64,000 nt of DNA from Wolfiporia cocos (taxonomy: Eukaryota; Basidiomycota; Agaricomycetes; Polyporales; Phaeolaceae). A program made the position numbers and the translations under genes. The first letter of the stretch is position 1, and every line of letters begins with the position of its first letter. The notes beneath the pieces were generated by a model that saw only the letters and a program-made list of their open reading frames with translations, was not told the origin of the DNA and searched no databases. Location of the stretch: positions 248,001 to 312,000 of the forward strand of contig JACCLO010000016.1 of NCBI GenBank assembly GCA_029448655.1, in the 5' to 3' direction. Below are positions 62,530-64,000 of the stretch, one piece after another.

Positions 62530-62917
62530 GGTCAGCTATAACACTTAAAATTTTGAAACCCTGTTGCATGGAGGCATACCCATGCTGCTTATTGTGTCTG
62601 TGTAGTTTGCAGTATCAAACTCTGCTGAATCTTTTCAACGATGCGACCATCCATCATACCATATTCTGGATCTTGGAAAGACCAGAACTAGAGATGGCTT
62701 TGAAATTGGTGTCTCAGCCAAAGGTATTTCTGCATCATCACATGCATTTGTTATATCTAGTTCCGACCAAGGCTTGTAGCTAGAAACAGATTTGTGGTTG
62801 AAATAAATATGCTGCAAGCTCCAGCATCCCCACAATGGTGACACAACATGACACAAGTATATGACATAGGATGTCTGCCGAAATGCCTTTGGTCAGCATG
62901 CTGGCTCGATTTAGTCC
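62530..62917 (+). repeat. Unclassified dispersed repeat, copy 2
   Basis: Same orientation as, and diverged from, 20350-20640, with extra inserted segments. Confidence 0.7.
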
Positions 62918-63597
62918 CGGTTCTGGATCTTAATGCCTTACTATCACTGGACCACTTCTGCACAATGGGCCAATTCTGCACAATGGACCACTTCTGCGCA
63001 ATGGACCACTTTTGCACAATCGACTCTACAGAGGCAACAGTGCATCGAAAAATCATGGAAATATTCGTGTAGATACTATACTTGTAGATGAGGTTTGACA
63101 TAGAAAGGCGTTCCTGGCTTATGTCATTGTGCACAGCAACAAACATTGTGTTTTCAGAGCTCCGAGGACCTGGGTATGATGTAACTTTGTAAGATCTGGT
63201 CCGATCCCGTAATCTGAGCACTCTGGCTTTGTTTTAGAAGGAAGCCATACATTGAAATGATATACATAACATGTTGCTCAAGGCAGGCATCAAGCTGTTG
63301 CAGGAACTTTCAAAAAATATTGTTCAGGTGTGACAATCTGTGGGCACCCTTTCTGTCATGGAAATCACACCTAGAAACTCTGATCCAGCAAATAGCGCCA
63401 CTAGTGTGCACTGGCATCAGGTGCCCATGCTATCAACAAGCAGTGAGTGCATGCATGAACAAATGCTAGTTAATCATGCCAAAGGCCAAAATCCTTTGTG
63501 GAAGGGCTCCCAGAAGCTCGTGGACACTGCAAGGCAAATTGGAACAGCTTATATTGCAGGCATGTGCAGCTGTCCAGTCCGGTCAATTGGAAAATCT
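62918..63597. other. Short region without a supported gene
   Basis: Includes a short imperfect tandem ATGGACCACTTCTGCACA (about 62945-63018, four units). Nothing else was recognised. Confidence 0.5.
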
Positions 63598-64000
63598 TTT
63601 TACAATTATTTTATTTTTGACGCACACAGAACTCACCATTAGTCAGGTATGATATAGGGACTTGTTGTGCAGCCAACCCCGAGAGACTTGTGATTGTACT
63701 GGGTGCAACCCCAGTTGTACTAGCTTACTAGGGCTTGTTTCAAACCTGACAGATCCAACTCTGTCACCATTTTGTATCTATCTACTGATCAACAGATGGC
63801 ATTCAACCACCATACCCCTATCATTGCTATCTATCATTACAGATATATCACTACATACTTATCATACATTTCAGGCTAGAGCATACATAGTAGCAGTGAC
63901 ATCTGGGATGCATAGAACCTTAAATAGTCAGTGTAGTATATAAATGCATGTTACTGTTGTCAAGGCTCTTTAGCTTGGCCTTGTTGTAGTAACAAGAGTC
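63598..64000 (+). repeat. Degenerate LTR of the chromovirus family, cut by the window edge
   Basis: From TTATTTTATTTTTGACGC through AGGGACTTGTTGTGCAGCCA to CTTGGCCTTGTTGTAGTAAC it matches the first ~400 bp of the 709-bp LTR at moderate identity. Whether it is solo or part of a full element cannot be seen. Confidence 0.8.

Overview
The window comes from a filamentous basidiomycete, most likely an agaricomycete. The evidence is ~50-bp GT-AG introns in nearly every gene, a prp8 gene with 18 exons in view, and the combination of a KDZ transposase, CxC2-type cysteine clusters, a fungal TET/JBP dioxygenase, a chromodomain Ty3/gypsy element and TA-targeting Tc1/mariner-like elements. No species can be named from sequence alone.

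Left part (1-16 kb) is host sequence. It holds the 3' end of prp8 (1-3365), a convergent PH-like-domain gene (3560-6998, minus), a tandem pair of membrane-anchored alpha/beta hydrolases with matching exon structure (10229-11910 and 12708-14301), and a four-exon ricin-B-type (beta-trefoil) lectin (15144-15996, minus). Gene assignments come from reading spliced frames; the reading phase was checked across the splice joins given.

Middle-left (16.5-33.6 kb) is repeats: a complete Tc1/mariner-like element (16585-19513), 4 kb of decayed AT-rich sequence, the remnant of an old KDZ-type element (about 23760-25150), and a nearly intact chromodomain Ty3/gypsy retrotransposon (25160-33616; LTRs differ at 3 of 709 sites). 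The retrotransposon has a complete dUTPase domain between protease and reverse transcriptase, a self-priming signal, a -1 gag-pol slippery site and an extra zinc-knuckle ORF after the chromodomain.

Right part is dominated by one very large DNA transposon, 33936-60669 (26,734 bp). It has near-identical inverted ends and a perfect 8-bp target duplication ATAACAAG, and it splits an old LTR whose two halves can be read as colinear. Inside lie an apparently intact KDZ transposase with a CxC2 cluster (49200-53263), a TET/JBP 5-methylcytosine-oxygenase-type protein (47288-48619) and four unrecognised genes. The six genes form three head-to-head pairs. A GGTCGCGG-type motif forms arrays in or beside all of them (exons, introns and spacers) and recurs in the 44-bp subterminal repeats of both arms. 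Three younger elements are nested in it: a solo LTR, an internally deleted Tc1/mariner copy and a TRIM-like LTR element. This element is the main candidate for a little-described system: a self-contained KDZ-TET cargo transposon carrying its own CpG-dense repeat platform. Right of it (60.7-64 kb) are decayed LTRs and an unclassified dispersed repeat.
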